Shown piece by piece: positions 44,951-54,576 of a stretch of DNA of 64,000 nucleotides. Position 1 is the stretch's first letter; the number at the start of each line of letters is the position of its first letter. Under the pieces are notes generated by a model. That model did no database searches. It was not told the origin of the DNA and saw only the letters and a list, made by a program, of their open reading frames with translations. The stretch comes from Paenibacillus segetis (GTDB lineage: Bacteria > Bacillota > Bacilli > Paenibacillales > Paenibacillaceae), in contig NZ_BMFT01000001.1 of NCBI RefSeq assembly GCF_014639155.1, positions 2,294,001-2,358,000 of the forward strand, in the 5' to 3' direction. A program made the translations under genes and the position numbers.

Positions 44951-45926
44951 ACAACCTAAAGAAATCAACGCTGAACTCCCTAAACCTAATTTCCCTAGCG
45001 CAATAAAAAAGTCGAAATATGCCTATGAAAAGCTAAGGGTATGTAGCCATTGTGGTAGCTACACCGTGCTCCAAGAAACAGAATGTACTAGTTGCGGTAA
45101 AACGAATCTTCGTCCGATCACTTTGCATGCCGAGAAAGTAGTTCGACGTTCCATGCGAAATGAACTCTGGTTAATCCTATTCGTTATGTTAGTCGCCATC
45201 CTATTTAGTCGGGATGCTGGACAGATTGCCCTTAGCTGTGTCTGTGGGGCTGTAGTTCTTGTCGTTGTACGACTTCTTCAACGCAAAACACTGGATAATC
45301 GGACAAATGAACAATTAATAAAACACTTCGTACGTAACCGCCAGAGAATTATTGATGGATTAATCAAGAATCTCGATACAGCGGTTGAGGTCGGGAATAA
45401 CAAGGACCATCGGCGTTCCTATGAAATGTTCCGTCAGGTTAGTTCCCTTGTACGAAATGATCATATTCGCATGCTACAAATTATCCAACTCCAGTCCTAT
45501 GTCCTTCGCAGTGATATGGATTTGGAACTAGAACCTTTATTATTGAAACATTTCGATGGCCATCTTGCCGCCTATATTGGAGAAATAGCCAAGGTCAACC
45601 GCGAGTTGATCAAAGATAAAACTTTCCGCTACGTCATCAAATATGAAAATGAAATTCTAAAAATGAAAGATGGCTCTAACATCCTAATTGGCGTTGCAGG
45701 TGCCGCAGTCCGGAAGAAGCGTTATGTTGTGAATTATGCAGACTTTGTTGCTCGTTATGCTCGCAAACTACCCAAAGATCGTTTTCTACGTCTATACCGT
45801 GTCATTAGCGGTCACCCTGAGCAGCATTGGGGTGAACTAGGAGTCATCGTGTCCCAATACTATGAAGAGAAATATGAACCAGACCGAGAGTTTCAATCAA
45901 GCCTAACAAGGGGCCATTCCATATGA
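44940..45926 (+). CDS. Zinc-ribbon membrane protein of unknown function
   Basis: A 328-residue protein. A zinc ribbon near the N-terminus has Cys35, Cys38, Cys49 and Cys52 (VCSHCGS, TECTSCGK). Two membrane segments (about 75-90 and 95-113) form a hairpin. The C-terminal 210 residues are cytosolic, helical and charged. The ribbon echoes that of the GTPase in the opposite block. The ATG at 44940 follows GAGGAG by ten bases; an ATG at 44922 lies before that site and is rejected. The stop overlaps the next start as ATGA. Confidence 0.7.
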   Translation: MNPRQPKEINAELPKPNFPSAIKKSKYAYEKLRVCSHCGSYTVLQETECTSCGKTNLRPITLHAEKVVRRSMRNELWLILFVMLVAILFSRDAGQIALSCVCGAVVLVVVRLLQRKTLDNRTNEQLIKHFVRNRQRIIDGLIKNLDTAVEVGNNKDHRRSYEMFRQVSSLVRNDHIRMLQIIQLQSYVLRSDMDLELEPLLLKHFDGHLAAYIGEIAKVNRELIKDKTFRYVIKYENEILKMKDGSNILIGVAGAAVRKKRYVVNYADFVARYARKLPKDRFLRLYRVISGHPEQHWGELGVIVSQYYEEKYEPDREFQSSLTRGHSI

Positions 45927-47659
45927 CGATCAAAAAAATAATAACCCTGCAAAATCTGCTCATCACCTTATGTGCGATTGTTATTATCCTTATTGGATAT
46001 AAGGGTTATCAGTTTCAATTAAAAGTTTCATGGGTCGCTGAAGCGGACCGTTTGTACGCTGAACACAAGCTGGTAGAGGCGGAAGCCTTATATACTAAGG
46101 CTCAGAATAACCGATTTCTCAACTATAAGGAGCAAGAGATTGCCGCAAAATTGACTGAATTGGCTCCGATTACGAAGATTAATGAACAGCTAGCCTCTTT
46201 AAATCATACCGCCCAAAATGCTACACGAAATCATGATTATGAGGGGCTTATACAAGTATACGAGCAGTGGAACAAAGTCAGTAGCACATATTTGGAGCCT
46301 GAAGAGAAATATTCACCTTATTATCGTCAAATCTCGGACATCGTTGGGATATCAGCTAATATGAAGTCATATTTCCAACAATTTGAGGAGCAATTCTTAT
46401 CCGCAGCAAGTTCTAATCTAAAGAAAGCTCAATATAAGGATGAGACGTTTAAGTGGAATCTACTGCGTCTTCCTAGTGAGTTTTTTGGTGGGGAGAAGAA
46501 GTTTACAGCACAAATACTGGATGAGTTAAAAAATTATGACGAGACCAAAATGAACCAACTGGCCTCAGCTAATACTTACAACACGCTATACATCGAAGTA
46601 TTGAATATGCTGAAACAATACGATGAGCATCAAATCGATGCAGATTGGGTAACTGCTGGCGTTGAGAACATCGGATTAGCTTTATTGAAAAAAGACCTTG
46701 AGAACAATAACTATAGAAATTTCGCCGAAGACGCCAAGCAATATGAAACCTTCGTTACTGACGCCGGCTTTAAATCATCCAAAGTGGTGAACTATATCGT
46801 AAATCGCTATAGTGAAATCATGAAAGAAGCTAAGAAACTTACAGCAAATCAAGAGTTTCAGCAAGCTATTAATATTTATGAACAACTTCATGCGTATAAA
46901 GATACTACAGATCTCATTAAGTCAGTAAAAATGGAATGGTTAAAAGCTGAACCTGCCCGAATCCTTCCAGAACAGCCACAAGGATATTTGCATGTTAGTG
47001 GAGGTACGGATCGATTTGAATCCAAGGTGTACGCCGCTGCTGCGGATCAAGGCAATCTCATCTATTTCGGACGTATGAATTCGAATGACGCTGTACAGGT
47101 ATTGACCTACAGTGATTTACCAAGCAGTGAGCAGATACAAAACATGACGATAGATAAAGATTTGAGTACATCCTCAATACCTGTTCTACTCATTCAATCT
47201 GCTTCTGATAACCGAACTGCTATTTATACAGCACTTGAAGTTCGGAGCGATCAGATAGTATTGCTCTACCGTATTGAAGCCGATGAAATTACGGTTAATC
47301 CTGATGGCACACTGACTGTGATCAACCCTGTAGGTGAAGGTGCCGGGGAGACTACCATTTATGAACGACAAGGAGATAGTTATCATTTTGCTAAAGTTCA
47401 AGTGAACATTACGGACATTGATGGAAGCTTGCTTGCTGAATATCCTGGAATCAAGGTCAGATTCACATGTACGGTATTTATGGCTGGTGCCGGGGAGGTC
47501 ATTGCTTTAGCAGGTAATAACTACATGATGTTAACAGGTAATTTCAATTTCTACGAAGGAGATATCACGGTTACAGGTACATTCTCACAGTTTAGAGATA
47601 TCGATTTGTTTGGTGAACCCTTTACCGTGCCAGTGTTTGAGGTTGAAACGGTTCAGTAA
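45923..47659 (+). CDS. Membrane-anchored protein with helical repeat region
   Basis: A 578-residue protein. One N-terminal membrane segment (about 8-27) is followed by a largely helical region (about 35-340) with TPR-like spacing: ADRLYAEHKLVEAEALYTKA near 39-58 and KLTANQEFQQAINIYEQLHA near 303-322. The C-terminal part (about 345-578) is beta-rich and includes GAGETTIYERQGDSYHFAK. The large part is probably outside the membrane. No enzymatic motif was found. It ends the plus-strand operon before a strong terminator. A scaffold or sensor role for the cluster is inferred. Confidence 0.68.
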   Translation: MTIKKIITLQNLLITLCAIVIILIGYKGYQFQLKVSWVAEADRLYAEHKLVEAEALYTKAQNNRFLNYKEQEIAAKLTELAPITKINEQLASLNHTAQNATRNHDYEGLIQVYEQWNKVSSTYLEPEEKYSPYYRQISDIVGISANMKSYFQQFEEQFLSAASSNLKKAQYKDETFKWNLLRLPSEFFGGEKKFTAQILDELKNYDETKMNQLASANTYNTLYIEVLNMLKQYDEHQIDADWVTAGVENIGLALLKKDLENNNYRNFAEDAKQYETFVTDAGFKSSKVVNYIVNRYSEIMKEAKKLTANQEFQQAINIYEQLHAYKDTTDLIKSVKMEWLKAEPARILPEQPQGYLHVSGGTDRFESKVYAAAADQGNLIYFGRMNSNDAVQVLTYSDLPSSEQIQNMTIDKDLSTSSIPVLLIQSASDNRTAIYTALEVRSDQIVLLYRIEADEITVNPDGTLTVINPVGEGAGETTIYERQGDSYHFAKVQVNITDIDGSLLAEYPGIKVRFTCTVFMAGAGEVIALAGNNYMMLTGNFNFYEGDITVTGTFSQFRDIDLFGEPFTVPVFEVETVQ

Positions 47660-47692
47660 ATCAAGGAAGCTAGTGATAGTAACGGATTTATA

Positions 47693-47718
47693 GGAGCCAC
47701 CTCGGCTGAGGTGGCTCC
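47693..47718. terminator. Bidirectional terminator
   Basis: Eleven-base perfect arms GGAGCCACCTC / GAGGTGGCTCC with a GGCT loop, between the convergent 578-residue gene and the deoR-type gene. Confidence 0.9.
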
Positions 47719-47735
47719 TTGTATTGTTTATATTA

Positions 47736-48521
47736 TTATTCCGCTACCAACCACTCAACGTCCAGTCTTGTTAGCTGCGATTTCCACTCCACAGGTGCAG
47801 CTTTATCGCAGATTACAGTGTCTACCTGAGTAAGTTCAGAAATTCTGAACAATGTGCTGTTCCCGATTTTACTATAATCCGTCAGGACAAAATTCTGTTT
47901 GCTGTTCTTCATGAATTTACTAGCGAGAATGGCCCGGTCAGCGTCATAGCTAGTAATCCCTTGATCAAGTAACATTCCGTCAATAGTTATAAATGCTTTG
48001 TTCACAAAGAAACTATCCATCAGCTTCTCCGCAACAGAACCCGAGATCCGGCTATGCTTCGAATCTACTCGCCCACCAATAAAGTAGATATTTCCAGTGA
48101 ACAGTTCTTTGTTCTGGTAATCAATCAACAAGTTTAGTCCCGGAACAGAATTCGTGACAATCGTCAGGTCCTTTTTGTACAAAAGATAATGTATCATCTG
48201 CAAGGAAGTTGAGCCATCGTCAATTGCGATCACATCATGATCTTGAACTAAGCTCGCAGCCAATCGACCGATCCGCTTCTTCTCATCCGCTCGCAACACT
48301 TCACGTTTCATATGAGGGAGCTCTTCCCACTCTAGATTCAACTTGACCGCACCACCATAGACGCGTTTCAGTAAGTTATCTGCTTCAAGTTCTTCTAAGT
48401 ATCGACGAATGGTCTCTGAAGAAACCGATAGCTGGGTCACTAAATCGTTCGTTCTAACCTTTCCAGCATGGTTAAGTGCTTCAAGGATCATCGTTTTTCG
48501 TTCCACACTTAGTAATGACAT
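47736..48521 (-). CDS. DeoR-family transcriptional regulator
   Basis: A 261-residue regulator. The N-terminal winged HTH (about 6-60) is seen in RKTMILEALNHAGKV and VSSETIRRYLEELE. The C-terminal DeoR sensor domain (about 78-235) has DDGSTSLQMIHYL and TNSVPGLNLL, matching the ISOCOT-type phosphosugar-binding fold. As the last gene of the AEP operon, it probably controls that operon; the effector may be a phosphorylated intermediate. ATG follows GAGGTGGG. Confidence 0.88.
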   Translation of the reverse strand: MSLLSVERKTMILEALNHAGKVRTNDLVTQLSVSSETIRRYLEELEADNLLKRVYGGAVKLNLEWEELPHMKREVLRADEKKRIGRLAASLVQDHDVIAIDDGSTSLQMIHYLLYKKDLTIVTNSVPGLNLLIDYQNKELFTGNIYFIGGRVDSKHSRISGSVAEKLMDSFFVNKAFITIDGMLLDQGITSYDADRAILASKFMKNSKQNFVLTDYSKIGNSTLFRISELTQVDTVICDKAAPVEWKSQLTRLDVEWLVAE

Positions 48522-48555
48522 ATGCCCACCTCGTTCTTCTCTTTACCTGGTTGCA

Positions 48556-49719
48556 TTAACCGATCTGTATTATTTCCTCATGAATTAGAATATTCCTTTT
48601 TTCCAGTTCAGCAAATATAGCCTGTGGCTCAAAAGCCTCCTCTGGAGTTACGATTCCCGTCTTCTTCACCGCTCCATTTGCGATCATTGTCGCGGCAATC
48701 GCCATCGGAATTCCTACGTTTCGGGTGTAGGCCCTTAGTTTCTCCCAACCTTCTACTGAGCCATCAGATAGCGGATGCGTGTGGGTGATGATATGTTGAA
48801 TTCTCTTCCCTTCCTTGGTACCCGTCACTTCAATATGAAGTGCATAACCATAGAGCTGTGTTTCTCGGCCTTCAGGAGAGTTGTACAAATATTCCGAGAT
48901 GCAATCCATAATACCAACCGCAGCCCCGTTAACCTGGATCAAATCGTTTCGTAGAATTCCATAGTCATACAATGCCTTAACGAGTTGCATATTCTGCGGT
49001 GGCCATGTACCGCGCACTTCGATCAGCTTTACATTTTTATGCGCAAGTGCCTTCGCCAACGTCTTGGTCTCTGCATGTGGAATAATGTACTGTACAGCAG
49101 TACCATATGGCTGTGGAAGTTCGATATCTCGCGGTCTGGAAAAAGGTGGTACTTGAATGAATTCACCATACTCATATACCACACGACCCGGAAGAGCAGG
49201 ATCGTACTCATATGTCGTTGTTTCTGTGATCGACTTCGAGAATGCAATGGGCCGATAAGAGCCATGACTTACGCGAACTTCGTCCACTTCATCCAATTGA
49301 TTGGCGGCATGCATGGCCATCATCTGTGTAACACCAGGTGTCATACCGAAGCCAGGTAGACAAGTTCGACCATGTTGCTCAAAGATTGGACCTGCGGCAT
49401 CTTCTTCTCCGAAACCATTCAGGTTCACACCATGACAGCCAGCTTCGGCAATCGCTGCGGTAGATAAACCGTTCAAGGTAATAGTTGTCCCATCTATAAC
49501 AACATCATAGCCCCTCATTTTGCTCACAGTATCTGCATGGTTTCTCACATCCACTTGTACAAAATCAACACGAGGATCATTCAACCAAGCAACCACTTCT
49601 CGTCCGGCCTCTGCGTTATAGTCCCCGATTGTTATCGTATGAAAAGAGGAGTACTGAACGAGATCCAAAACCGCTTCCCGACATATGTTACCCGCACCAC
49701 CTAAGCAAAACACTTTCAC
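48556..49719 (-). CDS. Saccharopine dehydrogenase-like oxidoreductase
   Basis: A 387-residue protein. The N-terminal Rossmann fold begins KVFCLGGAGNICREAVLDL, with the NAD(P) motif GGAGNI near 7-12, and VIDGTTITLNG near 74. The C-terminal part (about 120-385) has the saccharopine dehydrogenase catalytic-domain look, including CLPGFGMTPGVTQMMA near 116. The substrate is unknown. It starts with GTG eight bases after GGAGG, directly downstream of a 64-bp tandem duplication. In the AEP operon it might process an amino acid linked to the pathway, such as an imine or amino donor; this is inference. Confidence 0.8.
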   Translation of the reverse strand: MKVFCLGGAGNICREAVLDLVQYSSFHTITIGDYNAEAGREVVAWLNDPRVDFVQVDVRNHADTVSKMRGYDVVIDGTTITLNGLSTAAIAEAGCHGVNLNGFGEEDAAGPIFEQHGRTCLPGFGMTPGVTQMMAMHAANQLDEVDEVRVSHGSYRPIAFSKSITETTTYEYDPALPGRVVYEYGEFIQVPPFSRPRDIELPQPYGTAVQYIIPHAETKTLAKALAHKNVKLIEVRGTWPPQNMQLVKALYDYGILRNDLIQVNGAAVGIMDCISEYLYNSPEGRETQLYGYALHIEVTGTKEGKRIQHIITHTHPLSDGSVEGWEKLRAYTRNVGIPMAIAATMIANGAVKKTGIVTPEEAFEPQAIFAELEKRNILIHEEIIQIG

Positions 49720-49734
49720 ACTGGCTTCCTCCTA

Positions 49735-49862
49735 AAAGTTTTGTTAGCAATGCTTCAATGAATACTCTTCGTACAAAACTTACTTCGGAAGCATCAACAA
49801 AGTTTTGATAGCAATGCTACGATGAATACTCTCCGTACAAAACTTACTTCGGAAGCATCAAC
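49735..49862. repeat. 64-bp tandem direct duplication with internal dyads
   Basis: Two adjacent 64-bp copies (49735-49798 and 49799-49862) differ at four positions. Each has an inverted pair AAGTTTTG / CAAAACTT about 25 bases apart, a small AGCA-A-TGCT dyad and a CTTC-G-GAAG dyad. The block fills most of the 156-bp gap between phnW and the saccharopine dehydrogenase-like gene and ends at its ribosome site. Confidence 0.92.
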
Positions 49863-49875
49863 TTCAAATATTCGT

Positions 49876-50970
49876 TCACCAGAAACAATTCTCTTCCATC
49901 ACTTCAAGCAAGCGATGTATATCCTTCAAGTAGATTTCGCCAATGTTCCCAATTCGGAATGTATCCGCGGCACTAATCTTGCCAGGATAGATCACGAAAC
50001 CACTATGTTTTAGTCGATGATATAGTATTTGAAAGTTGAATTGCTCACTGTCCGGATAAAGGAATGACGTAATGATTGGTGAATGAGCACTCTTTGGTAA
50101 TAAGGAACGATATCCTAATCTCTCCATACCTATAGCTAGTGCATCCTGATTTTGCTTATACCGGACGTATCTTGCAGCCACGCCACCTTCCTCTTCAAGT
50201 TCTTGAAGCGCTTGTTTAAACGCGTGAACAACATGAGTTGGAGATGTGAAACGCCACTTACCACCACCGGATTCCATGGTCTCCCATTGGTCATATATAT
50301 CTAGTGAAAGGGAGCGAGATATCCCTTTACACTGCTGTAATTCTTCTCTATTAGCTATAATGAAACCGAAACCAGGTACGCCTTGGATACATTTATTCGC
50401 ACTACTGATAAGATAATCAATGCCTAGCTCATGCATATCAAGAGGAATCCCGCCGAAGCTACTCATTGCGTCCACAATGTATACTTTGCCATGTTCTTTA
50501 ACGACCTGACCTACTTCTTCAATCGGATTCAGTAGGCCTGTCGTTGTCTCACAGTGAACCACAGCGACATGCGTAATATCCGGTTCTTCAACCAGACGTT
50601 GGATAAGGGGCTCCACTGTTACGGGTGTCACTTCACCGAAATCGATGATTGATGTGGAAATGCCATACATCTGCGCTATCTGTGCAATTCGTTTACCATA
50701 GGCTCCATTCGTCAACACGAGTAATTTGCCATTTGCCGGCACAGACGAGCCAATTACAGCTTCCACACAGAAGGAGCCGCTTCCCTGCATCAAGACAGAC
50801 GTATACTTTTCAGGCGTAAGAGTGGCTAAGTCCACCAACTTTTGCCGAATTCCTTGTACGATTTGGTTATAATCCTCATCCCAAGTACATGAGTCACGGA
50901 GCATCGCTTCCTTCACGGAAGCCGAAGTTGACAAAGGACCTGGTGTCAGCAACAAATACGGTGTGCTCAT
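49876..50970 (-). CDS. phnW: 2-aminoethylphosphonate--pyruvate transaminase
   Basis: A 364-residue PLP aminotransferase that converts AEP and pyruvate to phosphonoacetaldehyde and alanine. [18 protein letters not shown] (near 7-24) and the DWGSWDE-like [10 protein letters not shown] (near 28) are diagnostic for PhnW. The PLP Asp lies in [12 protein letters not shown] (near 168) and the Schiff-base Lys in [12 protein letters not shown] (near 194). The start overlaps the phnX stop as ATGA, so the two pathway enzymes are coupled. Confidence 0.95.
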   Translation of the reverse strand: MSTPYLLLTPGPLSTSASVKEAMLRDSCTWDEDYNQIVQGIRQKLVDLATLTPEKYTSVLMQGSGSFCVEAVIGSSVPANGKLLVLTNGAYGKRIAQIAQMYGISTSIIDFGEVTPVTVEPLIQRLVEEPDITHVAVVHCETTTGLLNPIEEVGQVVKEHGKVYIVDAMSSFGGIPLDMHELGIDYLISSANKCIQGVPGFGFIIANREELQQCKGISRSLSLDIYDQWETMESGGGKWRFTSPTHVVHAFKQALQELEEEGGVAARYVRYKQNQDALAIGMERLGYRSLLPKSAHSPIITSFLYPDSEQFNFQILYHRLKHSGFVIYPGKISAADTFRIGNIGEIYLKDIHRLLEVMEENCFW

Positions 50971-51773
50971 GGACGCTCTCCTCCGGCCAACCGTTGATTA
51001 ATCTCAGTGATTGCCCCATCTAGTTGCCCAATTGATTCAATGATCATGTGTGCACCAGCTGCTCTGAATCGCTCAGCAACTACCGCTTTACGTGATTCCA
51101 GCGTCTGCGGGTCACAATTTACTACTTCTTCCTCCGTCATCCCAAGCTCACTGCTACCCAATAGCACACCAACACTCCAACACCCAGCATGCACTCCTTC
51201 TAGGATATCACTGACAGTATCGCCTGCTTTCACAATGTGGTACATCGGATAGACATTCAATTGCATTGCGTTCTGATAGATCATCCACGGTGCAGGGCGC
51301 CCTGCGGGAACTTCGCTTGGTGTAACCAATGAATCCGGAGCGTAACCAAGCTTACTTGCTTCGGCTGTAACAATATCCATCATCTCTCTTGTATAACCTG
51401 TCGTAGAACCAATAGCGATACCTTGTGCCCGCAACCGCTCCACCAGTGCTACCGCACCGGGAATCGGCGTTGCATATTCGTGTAAAGTTTCAAACAATAG
51501 CGGCTCAAAATCTGCATATAACGCATCGATTTCAGCCTCTCCAGGAATACTACCAAATTTGTCTACCCATAGCTGACTCACGCGCTCCATTTGGCAAATC
51601 GCTTTGATATGATCACGCTTCAACATCCCCATTGGCGCACGCGCTTCATCTACGGTGATCGAAATATCTCTTCTATGAAATACCTCCATAAATACGTTAA
51701 GTGGCGCAAAACAACCATAGTCTACCATCGTTCCTGCCCAATCCAACATCACTGCTTTAATCATCTGCTTCAC
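50967..51773 (-). CDS. phnX: Phosphonoacetaldehyde hydrolase (phosphonatase)
   Basis: A 268-residue HAD enzyme that cleaves the C-P bond of phosphonoacetaldehyde to acetaldehyde and phosphate. [12 protein letters not shown] (near 9-20) holds the nucleophile Asp10 and the typical Trp-Ala-Gly. The Schiff-base Lys is in MGMLKRDHI (near 54). Motifs [11 protein letters not shown] (near 127) and [10 protein letters not shown] (near 182) complete the HAD core. It starts at GTG 51773 directly after the permease stop; ATG at 51764 is an alternative three codons in. Confidence 0.95.
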   Translation of the reverse strand: MKQMIKAVMLDWAGTMVDYGCFAPLNVFMEVFHRRDISITVDEARAPMGMLKRDHIKAICQMERVSQLWVDKFGSIPGEAEIDALYADFEPLLFETLHEYATPIPGAVALVERLRAQGIAIGSTTGYTREMMDIVTAEASKLGYAPDSLVTPSEVPAGRPAPWMIYQNAMQLNVYPMYHIVKAGDTVSDILEGVHAGCWSVGVLLGSSELGMTEEEVVNCDPQTLESRKAVVAERFRAAGAHMIIESIGQLDGAITEINQRLAGGERP

Positions 51774-53492
51774 CTATCCCTCTCTTTTTTGCCAAGCCTG
51801 TGATTTCTTTCGTAATTGTTTCGTCAATAGCTCATACCCCAGTCGAACGACGATATTTGTGATTACAATGAGTATGGACATTGCAGCAGCTGGGGCAATA
51901 TCCCCTGCATCATCCATGTTAACGATAGCTACTGAAGCTAATTTTAGATCGGCAGAGTACAGAAACATAACTGCAGAAATCGTAACCATCGAGTTTATAA
52001 AAAAGTACATTGCCATCTCCAGCACAGCAGGCAAACACATCGGAAGCGTGATTCGCCAGAAGGTCCGGTAAAATGGAACACTCATCGATTCCGAGACTAG
52101 CTCGAATTCCGGATCTAATTTTTTAAGTGCACTGGTTGCCGTAATGAAAGCTACAGAGTAGAAATGAACGATGTTTGCTAAGATCAAAATTCCTAACGTT
52201 CCATACATAAAATGCAGCGGATTATCAGCTCGGTTAAAGAAGAAAATATAAGCCAAACCGATTACCAATCCCGGCAGCGCAAGCGGAAGAATGGAAATGA
52301 AATATCCCGCTTGACGAATTCGCTTAAAATATCTCGGCTTCTCTACCAAATAAGCCCCAGCGAAAGTCACTGCCGTACCAATTGCGGCAGTCCAAGCCGC
52401 TAGCTTCAAGCTAGTCCAGTAGGGCTTTAACCCTTCCCCCGCAACCTTACTGAAGTTAAATTGGTTCATTGATAAGGTAAGATCATATGGCCACACCTTT
52501 ATGACCGAAGCTGCAAACACAGTCAAAATCAAGGCAACTATAGCTAGAGAGATACACAGACAATAAACAAAATAAATGGAGTCACGTGAGGTATTCTTCA
52601 CAATACGATAAGGAACCGCTCGTGAATTCACCGAGATGTTCTGCTTTCTCTCTATTATTCGATCTACGATAAACGCCAGGACAGCCGGAACGATTAATAG
52701 AATCCCGACGGCTGCACCCATGGCCATATTTTGCTGACCAATAACCTGCTTATAAATATCCGTTGCAAGTACGTTGAATTGCCCACCTACCACCTTTGGT
52801 GCGCCAAAATCGGTAAACGACAACGTGAATGCAACGAAAAATGAGCTTACTAATCCATACTTCACATTCGGGAGCGTCACCGTCAATAATTTCCTCAACT
52901 TACCCGCACCAAGTGTATCGGCCGCTTCATAAAGCGTGTAGTCTGCAAAAGATAAGGAAACGACCAGAATCAGATAAGCCTGCGGGAACGTATAGATAAT
53001 CTCAGATAGAATAATTCCCACCGATCCGTATAAATGGATGTTCCATTCAAAGGGAAGAGCACCGAAGAATCCTGTTGTAATAAACCCTTGATTACCAAAA
53101 AGATACGTTAGCCCAATCCCATGCATCATGGTTGGAGCGAACAAAGGAAGCAACACGATGGTCTTAAATATTGCTTTACCCCGAATCCCCGTCCTCGTTA
53201 GTGCATATGCAAATAAAAAGGCACCAGTGACAGAAATAACAGAAGCCACAACCGAAATATATAACGTGTTTGTTATGGATTGAAGCAAAGCGGGTGTTGT
53301 GAAATAACGCATAAAATTATCAAGTCCAACATAATTCCCTTGTGAATCCATAAAGGCTTTACTAAATAATGAAAATAACGGGATTAAAACTACTGTCAGC
53401 AGCATGAGCAACATGAGCACCAATGCTGACTTTTGAATCCATTCTTCTTTTACGATAGTTCTCCGTGCGACAACTCTTTCCATTTGCCTCAT
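51774..53492 (-). CDS. Fused two-domain ABC permease for 2-aminoethylphosphonate
   Basis: A 572-residue membrane protein with two permease modules in one chain (about 1-280 and 290-572), roughly 12 segments. Each half has an EAA-type loop: YEAADTLGAGKLRKLLTVTLP near 185-205, and SMSVPFYRTFWRITLPM in the second half. In PhnSTUV systems the two permeases are separate PhnU and PhnV; here they are fused, as in iron(III)-type FbpB permeases. The start overlaps the ATPase gene stop as ATGA. The operon context points to AEP as substrate. Confidence 0.87.
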   Translation of the reverse strand: MRQMERVVARRTIVKEEWIQKSALVLMLLMLLTVVLIPLFSLFSKAFMDSQGNYVGLDNFMRYFTTPALLQSITNTLYISVVASVISVTGAFLFAYALTRTGIRGKAIFKTIVLLPLFAPTMMHGIGLTYLFGNQGFITTGFFGALPFEWNIHLYGSVGIILSEIIYTFPQAYLILVVSLSFADYTLYEAADTLGAGKLRKLLTVTLPNVKYGLVSSFFVAFTLSFTDFGAPKVVGGQFNVLATDIYKQVIGQQNMAMGAAVGILLIVPAVLAFIVDRIIERKQNISVNSRAVPYRIVKNTSRDSIYFVYCLCISLAIVALILTVFAASVIKVWPYDLTLSMNQFNFSKVAGEGLKPYWTSLKLAAWTAAIGTAVTFAGAYLVEKPRYFKRIRQAGYFISILPLALPGLVIGLAYIFFFNRADNPLHFMYGTLGILILANIVHFYSVAFITATSALKKLDPEFELVSESMSVPFYRTFWRITLPMCLPAVLEMAMYFFINSMVTISAVMFLYSADLKLASVAIVNMDDAGDIAPAAAMSILIVITNIVVRLGYELLTKQLRKKSQAWQKREG

Positions 53493-54550
53493 AATATAGC
53501 CTCCGAAAGTACAGGTGTCGCCCCTTCAAAGCTAATTAAGTGTTGGTCTGGCAAATCAAAGTAAATTGCTTTACCGCGTTCTAACTTTAGTTGTTTCAGA
53601 ACAGGTGCTAACAGATCGAGTGTAAGCTCATCAACCGTTAAGGAAGAATTGGTATATAAGGAAGGCTTCAATGTAATTCGATAAAAGGCGCCTCGGAATT
53701 CAATATCTGTGACTATTCCTCTAATACTATTCTTATTTGGATGTTCTACGATTTGAATGTGCTCCGGACGAATGGCCAAGGCTGTCTCAGTGGAAGAAGT
53801 TAGCTTCTGTATCTCCGAGCCGCTAATAAAATTAACCGCTCCGATGAAGTCCGCTACAAATGGAGAGTTTGGCTGGTCATAGACTTCTTCAGGTGTTCCA
53901 ACCTGTACTACCTTTGCATTGTTCATCACAACAATTTTGTCAGCCATCGTCAAAGCTTCTTCTTGGTCATGTGTAACCATAACGGTCGTCATACCGAGTT
54001 GTTCGTGCAAACGACGGATTTCTTTACGCAGCTTTTGTCGTACCTTCGCATCCAATGCTGATAGTGGTTCATCGAGCAGTAGAAAATCCGGTGAAAGTGC
54101 AACTGCCCTAGCTAGAGCAATTCGCTGCTGCTGACCTCCGGACAACTGAGTGGGATATTTATCCGCAACAGTTTCCAGATCAACCATCTGTAGAACTTCC
54201 TTCACTTTATCTTTAATATCTGACTTCGTCATCTTCTTCTCTTTCAACCCATATGCGATATTCTGAGCAGCGGTAAGGTTAGGGAACAGGGCGTAAGATT
54301 GAAACATCATCCCAAAGTTCCGTTTGGACGGAGGAAGGGAAGTGATATCCTTCCCTCCTACGGTAATCCGTCCGTCTTCTGGTTGCTCAAGCCCGGCTAT
54401 AATTCGGAGCAAAGTAGTCTTGCCGCAACCACTCGGTCCGAGCAAGCAGACAAACTCATTCTTATGGATGTCAATCGTGATAGGTTCAAGCGCTGAGAAT
54501 TTTCCGAATGTCTTTGAAATGCCTTGAATAGACAGATAGGTATGTGACAT
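53489..54550 (-). CDS. ABC transporter ATP-binding protein (PhnT-like)
   Basis: A 353-residue ATPase. Walker A GPSGCGKTT (near 39), Q-loop MMFQSYALFPN (near 80), signature LSGGQQQRIALARA (near 135), Walker B LLLDEPLSALD and H-loop VTHDQEEA are intact. The C-terminal regulatory region (about 240-353) resembles TOBE domains. The operon context with phnW and phnX indicates AEP uptake. RBS AAGGAGGAG. Confidence 0.9.
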   Translation of the reverse strand: MSHTYLSIQGISKTFGKFSALEPITIDIHKNEFVCLLGPSGCGKTTLLRIIAGLEQPEDGRITVGGKDITSLPPSKRNFGMMFQSYALFPNLTAAQNIAYGLKEKKMTKSDIKDKVKEVLQMVDLETVADKYPTQLSGGQQQRIALARAVALSPDFLLLDEPLSALDAKVRQKLRKEIRRLHEQLGMTTVMVTHDQEEALTMADKIVVMNNAKVVQVGTPEEVYDQPNSPFVADFIGAVNFISGSEIQKLTSSTETALAIRPEHIQIVEHPNKNSIRGIVTDIEFRGAFYRITLKPSLYTNSSLTVDELTLDLLAPVLKQLKLERGKAIYFDLPDQHLISFEGATPVLSEAIL

Positions 54551-54576
54551 AGGCTCCTCCTTCAGGGGCGTTGAGG

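Noticed and set aside
49822..50013. Plus-strand frame starting MNTLRTKLTSEAST inside the 64-bp duplication
   Set aside because: It has no ribosome site, runs antisense into phnW, and is a by-product of the tandem repeat.
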